The notes under the pieces were generated by a model that was not told the DNA's origin, searched no databases, and worked only from the letters and a program-made list of their open reading frames with translations. A program made the translations under genes and the position numbers. Positions 10,575 through 20,959 of a stretch of DNA of 64,000 bases are shown here, in pieces (position 1 is the stretch's first letter; each line of letters opens with the position of its first letter). Origin of the DNA: Euclidia mi (taxonomy: Eukaryota; Arthropoda; Insecta; Lepidoptera; Erebidae); the NCBI GenBank assembly GCA_944739405.2, contig OX123186.2:40533551-40597550 (forward strand), in the 5' to 3' direction.

Positions 10575-10685
10575 GCTCGCCCCCTATAACGTGAAACCTA
10601 AAAAAAATTCATGGCGAAATGTGGGTGTAATATTACACCTGTGCCTATCCCTTCGGGGATAGAGGCGTGCGTCTATAAGGATTAG
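10575..10685 (+). mobile_element. Degraded SINE 3' fragment
   Basis: The stretch from ggctcgccccctataacgtg through gggtgtaatattacacctgt to tatcccttcggggatagagg and cgtgcgtctat is an older relative of the SINE tail at 4920-5032 and 12453-12560. The TATG tail is lost. Confidence 0.6.
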
Positions 10686-10689
10686 ATTA

Positions 10690-12433
10690 CTTTATTTATT
10701 TCTGAAGATTCTTTTTAGATTTTATTACATATTGATGAACAATCACGTTATAAGCCCCTACTTAAGGTTCACAATTTTTACAAACAGCTGCGACCAATTC
10801 TTTGTCATCTTAATTTATAAGCCGATTTGTTTTTTTCTTTACATTTTGTTGTGGTGGTATTATATTTATGTAATACATATTCATATTGTTATTACTTGTT
10901 GTGCATAGAAAATGATTTTAAAATAAATATAATAACTATCATTGTCACAACAATCTCTAGTAAGAGAGATATTGGGGACAGTTACCACCAAGAAGTTAAG
11001 AAGTCCTCACTACTAGCAACATACTATGATTGACGAATATATTTTTAATCCTTTCCTCATTCCCACTACTGCATCACCTGTCTAGTTAGGTTAAACAGCA
11101 GTAACCATGGAAGACACGAAGTTTGATATTGATGAATATTGGAAAACGTGCCTCAAATCCTTTCCGTTAAAAGAAAAGTGTTAAAGCAGGAATCCAAGGC
11201 ATCATTTCAATGAACAATTATTATTAAAACTCAATATTTGGAACAACTAGATAATATTTTAGAACAGATTTTTCATTGTTTCATAATAAAATGACCATTA
11301 GTAGTATTAGAAGACTATATTATAATATCTTTTAATCACAAGTGACAAGTGCTTATAAACCAGCCTTAGTAACCCTCGCAGTTTCACTGTAAGTCGATTG
11401 CTCTCTATTTTCATTATATAATTTTGAGTTTACAGGCACGAGACACAAGGAATAAAAATTAAGATCTCCTTCTTCGGATTGTTTTATTAGATTGCTTTAA
11501 AAGTCTTCTAAGGTTATACGCATCAATGTTCTAAGGCCATGAAATAAAAACCCCAACACAATATAGCTCAGTAATTACAGATTAATTACGCTACTATCCA
11601 GTTTCTTTCCTCAAGGGATTCCATTTTCATTACACATTACTTACGTGTAATGAACTGCATCCGTTTGCAAACTACTTAATGATAGACACTCATTAAAGTC
11701 GACCTTATCTCACAAAGCTTAGATGCCAAATTTGCATACAAATATTATTTCTAAAGTGTAAGCGGACTTTTTTTATCAAAAGTCTTTTTATCCCGTGTAA
11801 TCTTTATTTTTAAGTCACAAACGCTTGACTTGGACAAGGATATTAAATTATTCTATCTAGTTATAGCTATAAGATCTTACGATAAAATTTTACTTGCATG
11901 TTGTGGGTTAAATGACATTGTGGAAAGTTATTAAGCATTCGTGACATTAACATGCAAAATATGATATATTTAAATACACTACTATTATACTACCCGAGCA
12001 AGTTGTATTAGGTTTGCACTATTAAGAACTAAACATAAATACTTAAGATTTTACAATTAACAAGAATATAATCTTCATAATATTTTTAAACTCAATCAGC
12101 AGTAAGATTCATTATAATTAAACCACCGATGTAGGCCTTTAGTCTAGCTTAAAAGACAATCAGAATTAGTATTTTATGTCTAAAACTAGATAAATAGAGC
12201 TACATTTTATTTACAAAAGCAAAAAATGTCTGTAAAAACAAATTGGGTATGGCTACAAAAATAAGAAGCATTTAAATACAATAAAAAACCACACTTTATC
12301 ACATGCACCAAGCCATATTGTTCTTTCGATTTGCCTATTAAGTATTATGGCTTAGACTTTTACCAAATAGTAATAAAATTGACGATTACAGACGTCTTTA
12401 TTGCACCAAAGTTACGCTAAAGTTTTCCATTAT
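10690..12433. other. Intergenic DNA, no feature recognised
   Basis: AT-rich. Frames such as 10827-11033 are Tyr/Ile/Val-rich without domain character. No repeat copy was matched elsewhere in the window. Confidence 0.45.
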
Positions 12434-12452
12434 CACTTCACATGGTGTTTTA

Positions 12453-12829
12453 CATACATATCGTCACGTCTATCCCCGAAGGGGTGCCTACCCCACTTTT
12501 CCCCAGATATATTCTAGTCCCACGTAATAAGGGGCGAGCCTATTGCCGTACCGGGCACATTTCCAGACCCCGTGCTGCTACTGAGAATTTCGTGACAGAA
12601 AAACCCAATAACACTGCCCGACCCAGGAATCGAACCCGGGACCGCCCGATCCCACGCGCACATTTATGCCGCGAGACCAACGAGGCAGTCGTATAGGGTT
12701 TGATGTCGATTTTTTCCGTCTCTACGCAATGATGGTATTTGCATCGTGTTATCCCTTAGTCGCCTCTTACGTCACCCACGGGAAGATAGGGGGTGGTGAC
12801 ACTTGTATTCTATGCCGTCCACCACACAG
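12453..12829 (-). mobile_element. Complete tRNA-derived SINE
   Basis: Flanked by an exact 19-bp target duplication, cacttcacatggtgtttta, at 12434-12452 and 12830-12848. Read on the minus strand, a 5' region is followed by a tRNA-like head with an A-box-like tggtctcgcggc and a B-box-like ggttcgattcc (near 12625-12690). These are the internal RNA polymerase III promoter elements, so transcription would be driven from within. The body and tail then match the fragments at 4920 and 10575, ending in a TATG-type repeat. The tRNA head sits about 130 bp inside the 5' end, so the element may be composite. It encodes no protein. Confidence 0.85.
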
Positions 12830-12848
12830 CACTTCACATGGTGTTTTA

Positions 12849-13645
12849 TTTCCATAAAATATTCTAACTCTCGAATGACTTTTACATTTTAGAACTTTGT
12901 ACTCTTAAGGGAATGAAGTATCAAAGGAAGTTTGCTTTCACGTCACTTTGCAACGTCTACACTTTATTAGCATGTAGAGAGAGCTCACCAGTTCACATTG
13001 AGATACCCCGCACCCCTTGATAAACAGCAAATTATGCAGCATCTGTGTGGCTGGGAGAGGGTCAAGTCTTTTTGGACGGTCGTAACTAGTTGTTCGTTAG
13101 CCAGGGATCGTCATTCGGTTTCATTATCACGGCACATCCGGCTCTAGAGTTTCAGTAATAAAAGTAACGGAAAATAGAGAGCAATCGACTTACAGTAAAA
13201 CATCACAACGGCTATAGAGCCGTTTTGTTTCTTTGAGAATGTACCGGATACCCGGGAGCATGAGGAGCGTTTGTAAACGCTGAATACAAGGTTTGATAAT
13301 ACGCATATGAATATTACAGTTTCACATATGGGTTGCGGATGAGATAAGGTTGTCGACATGTCTTGTCAGATTACAGCCTAAAATTACTAAAATGTTTCTT
13401 GAAATACAAACGGCGGTGTTTTGTATGTTTTCTTACCCACTGAAATGTTGTCAAGTGAAATTTCGTGACGTGTCAGTATCTTTTGATTTCATGAAGGGAG
13501 CCTATGCTTGTATACGGATTAGATGGAAAAATCTACTAAAATATTTACTAACTATAAAATTCAAATTTTGACAGCCGTATTTTCAAACACTGCAATACAA
13601 AAATGCTTTGGCGTCCATTAGATGATTTAATAATAATAATAATAA
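12849..13645. other. Intergenic DNA, no feature recognised
   Basis: No domain-bearing frame. A (TAA)n tract at about 13628-13645 precedes R860 copy 2. Confidence 0.4.
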
Positions 13646-14523
13646 CCCCTCTGGGGCAGTCGTTATCTCATCATAAGACTAACGCAATCTCAGAGGGCAG
13701 AGTAATAGCTTTCAAACATCACCTTTGTCTTGTGATATATATTACAGGATAGAAAGAAAGCTTACAAACCGCAGGGCAGCTTTGTGGCGAGCTGAATGTG
13801 TGTGGCGACACTGCGGTCCCGAATACTTCAGGGAGTCGGTCAGGGCCTCGTCTCCGGCTTGCCTTTACTGGCTGGTCGGAGTGGATTTCCAAGAGCGCCC
13901 GCAGGACTCTCGACTCTGGCTTGCCTTAGTCGGCCGGCCAGAGGGAAGTCGCAAGAGCTATTTGCTCGGGGGTGAAAGTGTCATTGTCAAGTGCGTAATT
14001 ACGGGGAAACCCGCTCCGGGTCACGAGACCCGCGATGGCGAAACCGGTGCCGCACCGCTCTACACCCCTAGCCGCTCACACCGGTATTGCCCTCTTGTTG
14101 CCTTTATGGTAGAGTTTGTTTGCCTTGGCGGCTATTTAGAGAGGGTCCATCTAGTGACCTGGCGAGTCACTGTCTGCCCCTTTTCGACGTACTATAAGAG
14201 TACTTAGGGCAGACGCCGGCATTCATCCGTAGTTTTCATCTAAACCTATCCATTTAACACCCATCCCAATAGCCCAGAGTAATTAGTTTCCATATAAGTA
14301 GCAATAGGCCCTCACCTGCTGCGGCTAACCCGTGACTGTACTTAATAGTGCGGTGATGGAGGCGCCTCAGTAGGTGTTCCATTACATTCTAGATTAAAAC
14401 TCTCAAAGGGCCTCTGCGCGTTGGACCTATGTCTCCGTGTACGCCTGCCAAAGGGCCGGGTATTGTTCTAACAAATTAGAATAATACCCGAGAAAGAGAA
14501 ACAAATAATAATTATAATAATAA
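13646..14523 (+). mobile_element. R860 repeat, copy 2
   Basis: Matches copy 1 from cccctctggggcag to gaaagagaaacaaat. It is flanked left by (TAA)n and right by a TAA-rich tract (about 14505-14523). The frame 13725-14207 overlaps copy 1's open frame at the protein level (both contain CVWRHCGPEYFRESVRASSP), but so do other frames, since the DNA itself is conserved. No function can be given. It lies immediately 5' of a truncated LINE. Confidence 0.7.
14457..14490 (+). repeat. 3' hairpin of R860 copy 2
   Basis: Arms 14457-14471 and 14476-14490 pair over 15 positions with a caaa loop; one pair is G-T (14465/14482). It sits at the same place as the copy 1 hairpin but with four base pairs changed, all still paired. 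Confidence 0.9.
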
Positions 14524-14592
14524 AATCGTCATTTCACTACTTCGTCTAAATTTGATCAGACAACCAAAGCTAACACTTTACATGATCTTTCA

Positions 14593-15738
14593 TTGCTTCC
14601 AACCCCAAATTATCCATCTTTCGTTTTTAATCAACTATCTGAGTGTGATGTTAAAAAGAGCGTATTATCCATTGCCTCTAACGCAGTCGGTAATAATTGT
14701 ATCAGTCGGAAAATGATCCTTCCCATATTAGATGAAATCCTTCCCATCCTTTGTCATATTTTTAATTATTCCTTATCCGGGGGCGTTTTTCCCACCGTAT
14801 GGAAAGACGCCCAAATTATTCCTTTACCTAAAAAACCTAATCCGTCTTCCTTTTCTGAGTACCGGCCAATCTCCATCCTACCATTCCTTTCTAAAGTGCT
14901 TGAGCGCCTTGTCCATGTCCAACTTAGCACATTCCTCAATAAGAACCTTCTTTTTAATCCACTCCAATCCGGTTTCCGTCCAGGTCACAGCACGGTTACG
15001 GCACTGATCAACATTACCGACGACATCAGGCTCGGTATGGAAAATGACAACGTGACTGTCCTTTGCCTACTTGATTTTAACAATGCCTTCAATACTATTG
15101 ACTTCCATGTTCTGCTTGGCATATTGCGCTCTATTAACATATCTCCACCAGTGATTGATTGGTTTCACAGTTACCTGTTTGGTCGCCGACAGCGTATACG
15201 GATTGAAGACTCTTTGTCTTCTTGGTGTACGTCTACAGTCGGTGTTCCACAGGGTGGCGTTCTATCTCCCTTACTTTTCTCAATTTTTATAAATTCTATT
15301 TCCTATCAACTTCAGTCATCCTACCACCTTTATGCAGATGATCTCCAAATTTACACTCAAGCTCCTGTCCATGAGTTGTCTGAAGCAATTCGTATAATAA
15401 ATTCGGATTTGGATCGTATAGCTGAATGGAGCGTCAGATTTGGTCTCCAAATCAACCCTACAAAAACGCAAATTATTGTTGTTGGTAGTCCCAGGTCGAT
15501 TGCGCGCGTTGACCGGACTTGTTTACCCCAAGTTAACTTTAATGGTATTCCTTTACCTATAAGTGATTGCGTGAAGGATTTGGGAGTCTATATTGATAAA
15601 ACTTTATCCTGGGGCCCTCAAATCAGGGAAGTAAGTAGAAAATTGTTTTCTGCGGCTGGGACGTTGCGAAGATTGCGAAACTTTCTGCCAATTCTCTTCT
15701 TCTACCTATCCTTGACTATGCCGATGTCAGCTATCTAG
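14593..15738 (+). pseudogene. Reverse transcriptase of CR1/Jockey-type LINE
   Basis: An open 381-codon stretch carries nearly the whole RT: FSEYRPISILPFLSKVLERL, QSGFRPGHSTVTAL, CLLDFNNAFN (first catalytic Asp), TVGVPQGGVLSPLLFSIFIN, HLYADDLQIY with AspAsp at residues 249-250, NPTKTQIIV, and VKDLGVYIDKTLSW in the thumb. It would reverse-transcribe its own RNA. A frameshift at about 15690-15740 separates it from the C-terminal part at 15740-16157, so the gene is broken. The GGVLSP motif and YADDLQ differ clearly from the Jockey-like pair at 3.4 and 27.6 kb, so this is another family. Confidence 0.8.
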
Positions 15739-15739
15739 A

Positions 15740-16157
15740 TCTCACGGAGGAGCAACTTGATAAGCTTGAGCGACTTCAAAATGTATGTATTAGATTCATA
15801 TTTGGATTGCGCAAATATGATCACGTTTCTCAATTCCGCAACTTGCTCAAGTGGCTCCCAATTCGTCTTCGACGGAATACTCACATACTTTCTTTACTTT
15901 ATAATATTCTCTTTAACCCTTCTACTCCCCATTACTTAAAGGATCGCTTCGAGTTCCTTTCTGATACGCATTCTAGATCTCTGAGGTCATCGGTGAATTT
16001 GAGACTGGCAATACCAATGCATTCCAGTAGTTTCTACGATAAATCATTTACTGTCCAAGCTGCACGCTTGTGGAATGCATTGCCGATGTCTATTAAACAA
16101 GCGCAAACGCTAACTTCATTCAAGAAATTACTCAAAGATTACTACTTGACTCTATAA
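15740..16157 (+). pseudogene. C-terminal tail of the same LINE ORF2
   Basis: The frame to 16157 includes LRKYDHVSQFRNLLKWLPI, RRNTHILSLLYNILF and ARLWNALPMSI. This is the usual ending of CR1/Jockey ORF2 proteins (a short region with LWN(A/S)LP near the stop). It is out of frame with the RT stretch upstream. The stop at 16155-16157 is probably the natural one. Confidence 0.7.
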
Positions 16158-16248
16158 TCTTATTACTCTTGTAATTATCATTTTTCTATTTCCTTTCATT
16201 TATTTAGTACTAATAATTTATGTAAGTATATCGTTATTTATGTATATA

Positions 16249-17838
16249 CACACATCAACAAAGTCTAGGGATATCTTAATCCTAAATTATTTACGAGTTT
16301 ATAGTTTCGAACCTTGTTAGTTTCCACAAAAAGTTTATATACAGATTAAAACCTCTTTTATTCTATTTTCAAAATTTGAACATGGAAAGAAAAAAAACAA
16401 AATAATAAACAAAATATGGCGGCAAATTTGCTAGTAATTCGTTACATTAAAGAAAGTTAAAACTGTTTTATTATAATTATTAATGAAAAGGGTTTTTAAT
16501 TGTTTTTCTTTTTTAATTTAACGTGACGTACGAACATTAAAAGTCATGTCACGTCGTCATTTGAGTCGAGATGAAATGTTACGAGCCGTGGGCATGTTAG
16601 AAAATGGTGCAATTCAACGCGTCGTTGCTGAGGCCCTACATACCAGTCAAAATGTGATATCAAGGTTGTGGTCACGTTATCGCAGTACTGGAGATGTGGC
16701 CGAACAGCACACAGGTAGATATCGTGTTACTACGCAGAGACAGGATCGATTTCTCCAAATTACCGCCAGAAGACAACCCAATATCACAGCGCTGCAACTA
16801 GTGCAAAGGCTCCAGGAGGACCACCAGCTGCTGGTAAGCGACCAAACCGTGCGAAGAAGGTTACATGAAGTTGATCTTCATGCTCGAAGACCATTGCGTG
16901 TTCCAGCATTGCGACGTGGCAATCGCGGTCGGCGGCTTTCGTGGGCTCGGGAGCAGTTACCATGGAGTGACGAACAATGGTCTTTGGTGCTGTTCACCGA
17001 TGAGTCCCGGTTTGGGTTTCACCCGGATTCACGAAGAGCACGCGTTTGGAGAGCTCCAGGGAGAGTTAGCCGTCTACGGCACCCTCAGGAGGTCCACCCA
17101 TACCAAGGCGGGACAATCATGGTGTGGGCAGGAATTCGTCTTGGCGGACGAACCCAACTCGTTTGGATCCAAGGCAGCATGACTGCACAAAAATACCACG
17201 AGGAGGTAGTAGAGCCCGTTATTGTCCCACACAGAACTCAAATAGGCCATGAATTTCTACTCATGCACGATAATGCTCCTTGCCATACGGCGCGGCTGGT
17301 ATCGACCGCTCTCCGAGAGCACGATATTCAAGTTTTGGATTGGCCTGCACAGTCGCCCGACTTAAATCCTATCGAGCATGCCTGGGACATGTTACAACGA
17401 AAAGCTTTGAGAGATTTTCCACCAAATTTGACGACTGAACAACAACTTTACGAACACTTGCAAAGGACATGGGACCTCATACCGCAGCAAGACATTGACA
17501 ATTTAATTTTAAGTATTAACAATCGATGTCGATGTGTAATCAATGTAAGAGGTGGCAACACTGATTATTAATGATTAGATTTTACAAGATTTTTTCCATT
17601 TTTATTAAAATTAATAGTTTTTTAAGAAGAAATGTTTGTTGTTATCGTACTAATTTTCCATGATGATTAAAAAAATTAATTTTTTTATTTAAAACAAAAA
17701 AAACACGAAATGTTTTTTATTTTTATTAAAGACCTTAAAATAATCTATGATTCTTCTATTTACTGTATCAGAAAATTCTTCATAGATTTTTAGATATTTG
17801 ATGAAATATAAAATATCCCTAGACTTTGTTGATGTGTG
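16249..17838 (+). mobile_element. Tc1-type DNA transposon, apparently complete
   Basis: A 1,590-bp element with exact 26-bp terminal inverted repeats (16249-16274 and 17813-17838), starting cacacatcaacaaagtctag. TA dinucleotides flank both sides (TATA on each side), as expected of the TA target duplication. It carries one transposase gene and lies in the 3' UTR of the LINE at 14524-18064. The TIRs match perfectly and the coding frame is open, so the insertion looks recent. The TIR class is short, unlike the 200-bp repeats of some Tc1 relatives. Confidence 0.92.
16546..17571 (+). CDS. Tc1/mariner transposase, DD34E
   Basis: A 341-residue uninterrupted protein of normal Tc1 length. The N-terminal half (about 1-115) carries two helix-turn-helix DNA-binding segments (LSRDEMLRAVGMLENGA and SDQTVRRRLHE), separated by a TGRYRVTT stretch in the place of the GRPR motif. 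The catalytic core has Asp152 in LFTDESRF, Asp242 in MHDNAPCH and Glu277 in DLNPIEHAWD, with 34 residues between the last two, which defines DD34E. The enzyme would bind the 26-bp TIRs and cut and paste the element into TA sites in the nucleus. The start is the first ATG after the left TIR, and the ATG context (gtcatgtca) gives no better alternative. All catalytic residues are present. This is the best-preserved gene in the window. Confidence 0.95.
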   Translation: MSRRHLSRDEMLRAVGMLENGAIQRVVAEALHTSQNVISRLWSRYRSTGDVAEQHTGRYRVTTQRQDRFLQITARRQPNITALQLVQRLQEDHQLLVSDQTVRRRLHEVDLHARRPLRVPALRRGNRGRRLSWAREQLPWSDEQWSLVLFTDESRFGFHPDSRRARVWRAPGRVSRLRHPQEVHPYQGGTIMVWAGIRLGGRTQLVWIQGSMTAQKYHEEVVEPVIVPHRTQIGHEFLLMHDNAPCHTARLVSTALREHDIQVLDWPAQSPDLNPIEHAWDMLQRKALRDFPPNLTTEQQLYEHLQRTWDLIPQQDIDNLILSINNRCRCVINVRGGNTDY

Positions 17839-18149
17839 TATATAGTTATCTATCTATGTAAATATTTGTATTATTAATCTTTATCAATAAGGATCGCCAA
17901 ACTACCCTTTTTCTGAATCCGTGTTTATCTTATCCATCCAAGTTAGGTTGCCTGTAAGAGATTACTTAATAGTGATAAGGCCGCCAATTGTACTATCTGA
18001 CATTTTGTTAAGGTTCATTATTGTAAATTTCTTTGGTGCAATAAAGATGATTATTATTATTAAAATAAGCATTTATTTCAGATATAGATCCATAAAATTG
18101 TTACAAATTCCATTACAAAAAAAAATCATAGCTATAAAACATCAATTAT

Positions 18150-18425
18150 TCAATGTCATGTCAGAAATAAACAGTTGGCCAATGTCAATAAAAATTTCAA
18201 AAGAAATAGCATCAAAATATGTTACACAATTTCAATAAAAATGTTATGAGAAATAATCAATAATATGTCAAAAACAATGTCAATAAAAATGTCAAGAAAT
18301 AAAATCAAATACCTAATTTGGCACAAAATTAATGTCAATATAAATGTCAAAAGAAATAGAAACAACCTAATATGTCACAAAATAAATCTCAATAAATGTC
18401 AAAAGAATAAAATCAAATTCCTAAT
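18150..18425. repeat. Degenerate tandem repeats
   Basis: About four to five imperfect units of a ~55-65 bp motif built on aatgtcaataaaaatgtcaa, agaaataga and cctaatatgtcacaaaa. They lie between the end of one LINE (18064) and the start of the next (18440). Confidence 0.65.
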
Positions 18426-18542
18426 ATTATAATAATTTAACTACATGCCCATCATAATTTGCATCCACCTGTGCTGAATGGGACAATCTGCTCTATTTGC
18501 AAGCATCTTCAGAATGCTGTTGCTACTACCTCTCACGCGTTT

Positions 18543-18869
18543 TTAAATGGATGCAACTTTCTTGCGTATAATTGCATGAAAGCTGTCCGTGTGCGCCTCT
18601 GCAAACATGAGGGACGCGCTGCAGTCTCTCGGTAGCCGCAACAAAATTCTGAAGATGTTGTTGTACTGCACACGAAGTACATTGGCGGCCCGACGGGTAT
18701 GTCTTACCCATAGGCCGCAAGTGTAGAACGATTGGCAGAACGCCTTTAACAATGTAACTTTTACGTTAAAAGAGCATCTTGCAAACCTATGGGCCAGCAT
18801 ATTCCCTCTGACCGCCAACGCTCTCCGCTCGCGCTCCAAATCGCCGTCATCCTTTAAGTCATCTGTCAC
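18543..18869 (-). pseudogene. C-terminal tail of RT (minus-strand LINE)
   Basis: Encodes LERERRALAVRGNMLAHRFA, ARCSFNVKVTLLKAFCQSFY and TCGLWVRHTRRAANVLRVQY. These match the tail of the 9620-9840 fragment residue for residue over long stretches. In this family the segment follows the palm domain. Here it directly follows the N-terminal RT part at about 18870, so about 150 palm residues have been deleted. The frame closes near 18543. Confidence 0.7.
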
Positions 18870-19577
18870 AATACCGGCGTTTTCCTGTCAACATAGTACC
18901 TCACAGCCTGCTTAAGACAGACAATCGCACTTTCAGTGGATATCCCAGCCCTAAAACCGAACTGAGCGTCGTGCAGTTTAATATGGCGCACCAGAATGTC
19001 ATTAAGCAAGCTGTCAAGCACCTTTGCAATTACCGTGGCGTGGTCGGTAGTTATTGATGTCAGACACATCTCCCTGTTTATTTTTAACTATAGGAACTAC
19101 CAATGTCCTCGTTAGCTCCTCAGGTAAGTTGCTATGACATAAACACAAATTATAAAACATGGAGAGGACGCGCGGCAGATGGTCACCGGCGTGTTTCAGA
19201 TGTTCGATACTAAGACTGTCATATCCCGGCGATTTACCTTTGCGCATACTGCTGATAATTCTTTGCACATCACTAGTTTTAAATAGCACAGTCCTCCCGA
19301 CAACCCCAGCACCGATACATCCACCTAACGTTGTGTTTAGCTGTCGTGGTTTCACCCTAAAGTGCTCACTTAAGAGATCTGCGATCACCTTGTGGTCACT
19401 ATGCCCATTTACACTGACAGGGAAATCAGGTTTACCACACATTTTACTGGTCTGTTTCCAAAATTTCTTAAAATCATTACTAGAATGGTGAGAAGCAAGA
19501 ATGTCCATTTTGATTTGTTCTTGCCTATCTTGGCACCATTTAAGTTTATTTTTTAATACATTCCTACTCTCACGCAT
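18870..19577 (-). pseudogene. N-terminal RT domain of minus-strand LINE, broken
   Basis: The frame 19577-19014 carries the linker and the early RT motifs GKSPGYDSLSIEHLKHAG and VVPIVKNKQGDVSDINNYRP. A frameshift near 19060 moves to the frame 19069-18866, with TVIAKVLDSLLNDIL and LHDAQFGFRAGISTESAI. It stops just before the first catalytic Asp motif, which lies in the deleted part. It therefore cannot encode an active polymerase. Confidence 0.75.
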
Positions 19578-19615
19578 ATCTATGTATATTTGGCCACATC
19601 TTGGCTTACCTGCCT

Positions 19616-20335
19616 CTAAACCAAAAATGTCCTCCTGGCCTCCCTGTGATAGTGCGAAACATACCTATTCCACCCAGCTATATAACCACCTCTCTTCTGT
19701 GCTCTCACTGTTTCATATGTGACTAGTGCGGCATCAATCAGAATGGCAACCAGCCTCCCGTACAAACTATCTAATATAGCTTGGTGTTCTACCATGTCAC
19801 ACATGCCATCACAACACTGTGACATCTCAATTGGAAAGTGAATGTCCCTAAGCCCACTGTGACATACCTGATGATAGCGCCGGATTTGCTCAGTAGAACG
19901 TTCCCCCCATACAACTTGGTTTTGTATAGGCGTAACAGTTGTCATCTCCTTACACAGTACCTGGCCTAAGTTACATTCTACAACGAGTGGGAGATGGTCC
20001 GACCAGTGCGCATCATATTCAACCCAAACATTTGTGACTGCAGGTAGTGCTGCATTTGTTACTACGCAATGGTCTAGCCAACTCACACATCCGTGGGCTT
20101 CGCTTATAAAAGTAAATCTGTCTTGCTTACCAAGAAGATCCACACAAGCCCATTGCTGATCGTCACAGAAATCTGTGAAATGGTTACTGTAGTGGACTGT
20201 AGGTTTTGCGCTGGTAAATTTCGACAATTCTTTGAACTTAGAACTTCTTGGGTGAGCGATTAAAAGATCAACTGTTCGGTACAATGGTTTAATGGCGAGT
20301 GTAAGATGACATGCATTTTCGTACAATGTAGGCAA
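19616..20335 (-). pseudogene. Endonuclease C-terminal half and linker
   Basis: The frame encodes FTFISEAHGCVSWLDHCV, whose WLDH carries the conserved Asp of APE-type LINE endonucleases, and HWSDHLPLVVECNLG with the catalytic SDH. It is followed by a helical linker ending in an RREARRTF-type segment. The part upstream of the KELSKFTSA segment does not resemble the expected endonuclease sequence, and lies next to the hairpin at 20419-20484. A foreign insert may therefore separate the two halves of the nuclease. Confidence 0.7.
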
Positions 20336-20418
20336 AGCGCCTGACAGAAATTCAACGCAACAATTTGCTGTATTAAAAACTAATTAAAACTATCGAGAGA
20401 CGTAGGACACCCAAAACC

Positions 20419-20484
20419 CAAACCCAAACAGTTTATTCTGTAACTGTTCAAGCGAACAGTTACAGAATAAACTGTTTGGGTTTG
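20419..20484. repeat. Perfect inverted repeat, 31-bp arms, 4-nt loop
   Basis: Left arm 20419-20449 and right arm 20454-20484 are exact reverse complements around aagc. On the coding (minus) strand the hairpin starts inside the codons following the GDxNANP endonuclease motif. Confidence 0.95.
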
Positions 20485-20959
20485 CGTTCTAATCTCCCAT
20501 CATAAAAGCCACAACACAGTCTGGATTTTCAGCCAATATGGAACTAATTGTGCCCAGGCACTGTGTAAACTCAGGCAGGTTGTCGATGCAATCAGTGGGC
20601 ATGTAAATACTGAAAACAATCAGATAATGAGCATTAATTTCTTACTTCAAAGCTGTTATTCTAACATTGTCACAGTCTATTACAGTCACTGAATTAAAAG
20701 CAGTCTTTCTATATAAAATTGCAGTCCCACCGAATGGTCTTCCCCTTAGCAGTTCAGCACCAGTGTCAACCGCTGAGCTTCCAACACCCACAAAATCACT
20801 GTGTACCTCATTCAGAAGCGTCTGGTCATGCGGCAATAAGCAAGTCTCCTGTAGAGCAATCACATCCGCATTCGCACAGAGATACCTAATCCCTTCGATA
20901 GATCGCTTTAGCGACTTGCAATTGTATAAGGTGAATCTGGTATTGCGGGCTTTATCCAT
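20485..20959 (-). pseudogene. Endonuclease N-terminal half (ORF2 start)
   Basis: The ORF2 ATG at 20959 overlaps the ORF1 stop (ATGGATAA). Motifs: TLYNCKSLKRSIEGI with the catalytic Asn, DVIALQETCLLP with the metal-binding Glu, and GRPFGGTAILYRK. A stop interrupts at about 20645. The frame then continues through IYMPTD to a GD-stop-NANP motif near 20490, where TAG stands at the aromatic position. The second half of the nuclease lies beyond the hairpin at 19616-20335. Inactive because of at least two stops and the insertion. Confidence 0.75.

Larger units (their letters stand above)
14524..18064 (+). mobile_element. CR1/Jockey-type LINE, 5'-truncated, split by Tc1
   Basis: RT-coding part 14593-16157, then a 3' UTR interrupted at 16249-17838 by a Tc1 transposon. 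The UTR resumes at 17843, with gcctgtaagagattacttaa, tagtgataaggccgccaatt and ttggtgcaataaagatgatt followed by a TTA-rich tail (about 18045-18064). The gataaggccgcc...aataaag end is, from memory, common to several insect LINE 3' ends. The 5' part, including any endonuclease, is missing. Confidence 0.75.

Noticed and set aside
12600..12700. tRNA gene
   Set aside because: A and B boxes are present, but the sequence continues into a SINE body and the whole unit has a 19-bp target duplication. The same applies at 32030-32095 and 50720-50788.
18150..18425. CRISPR-like array
   Set aside because: Units are imperfect, contiguous, without uniform spacers, and the genome is eukaryotic.
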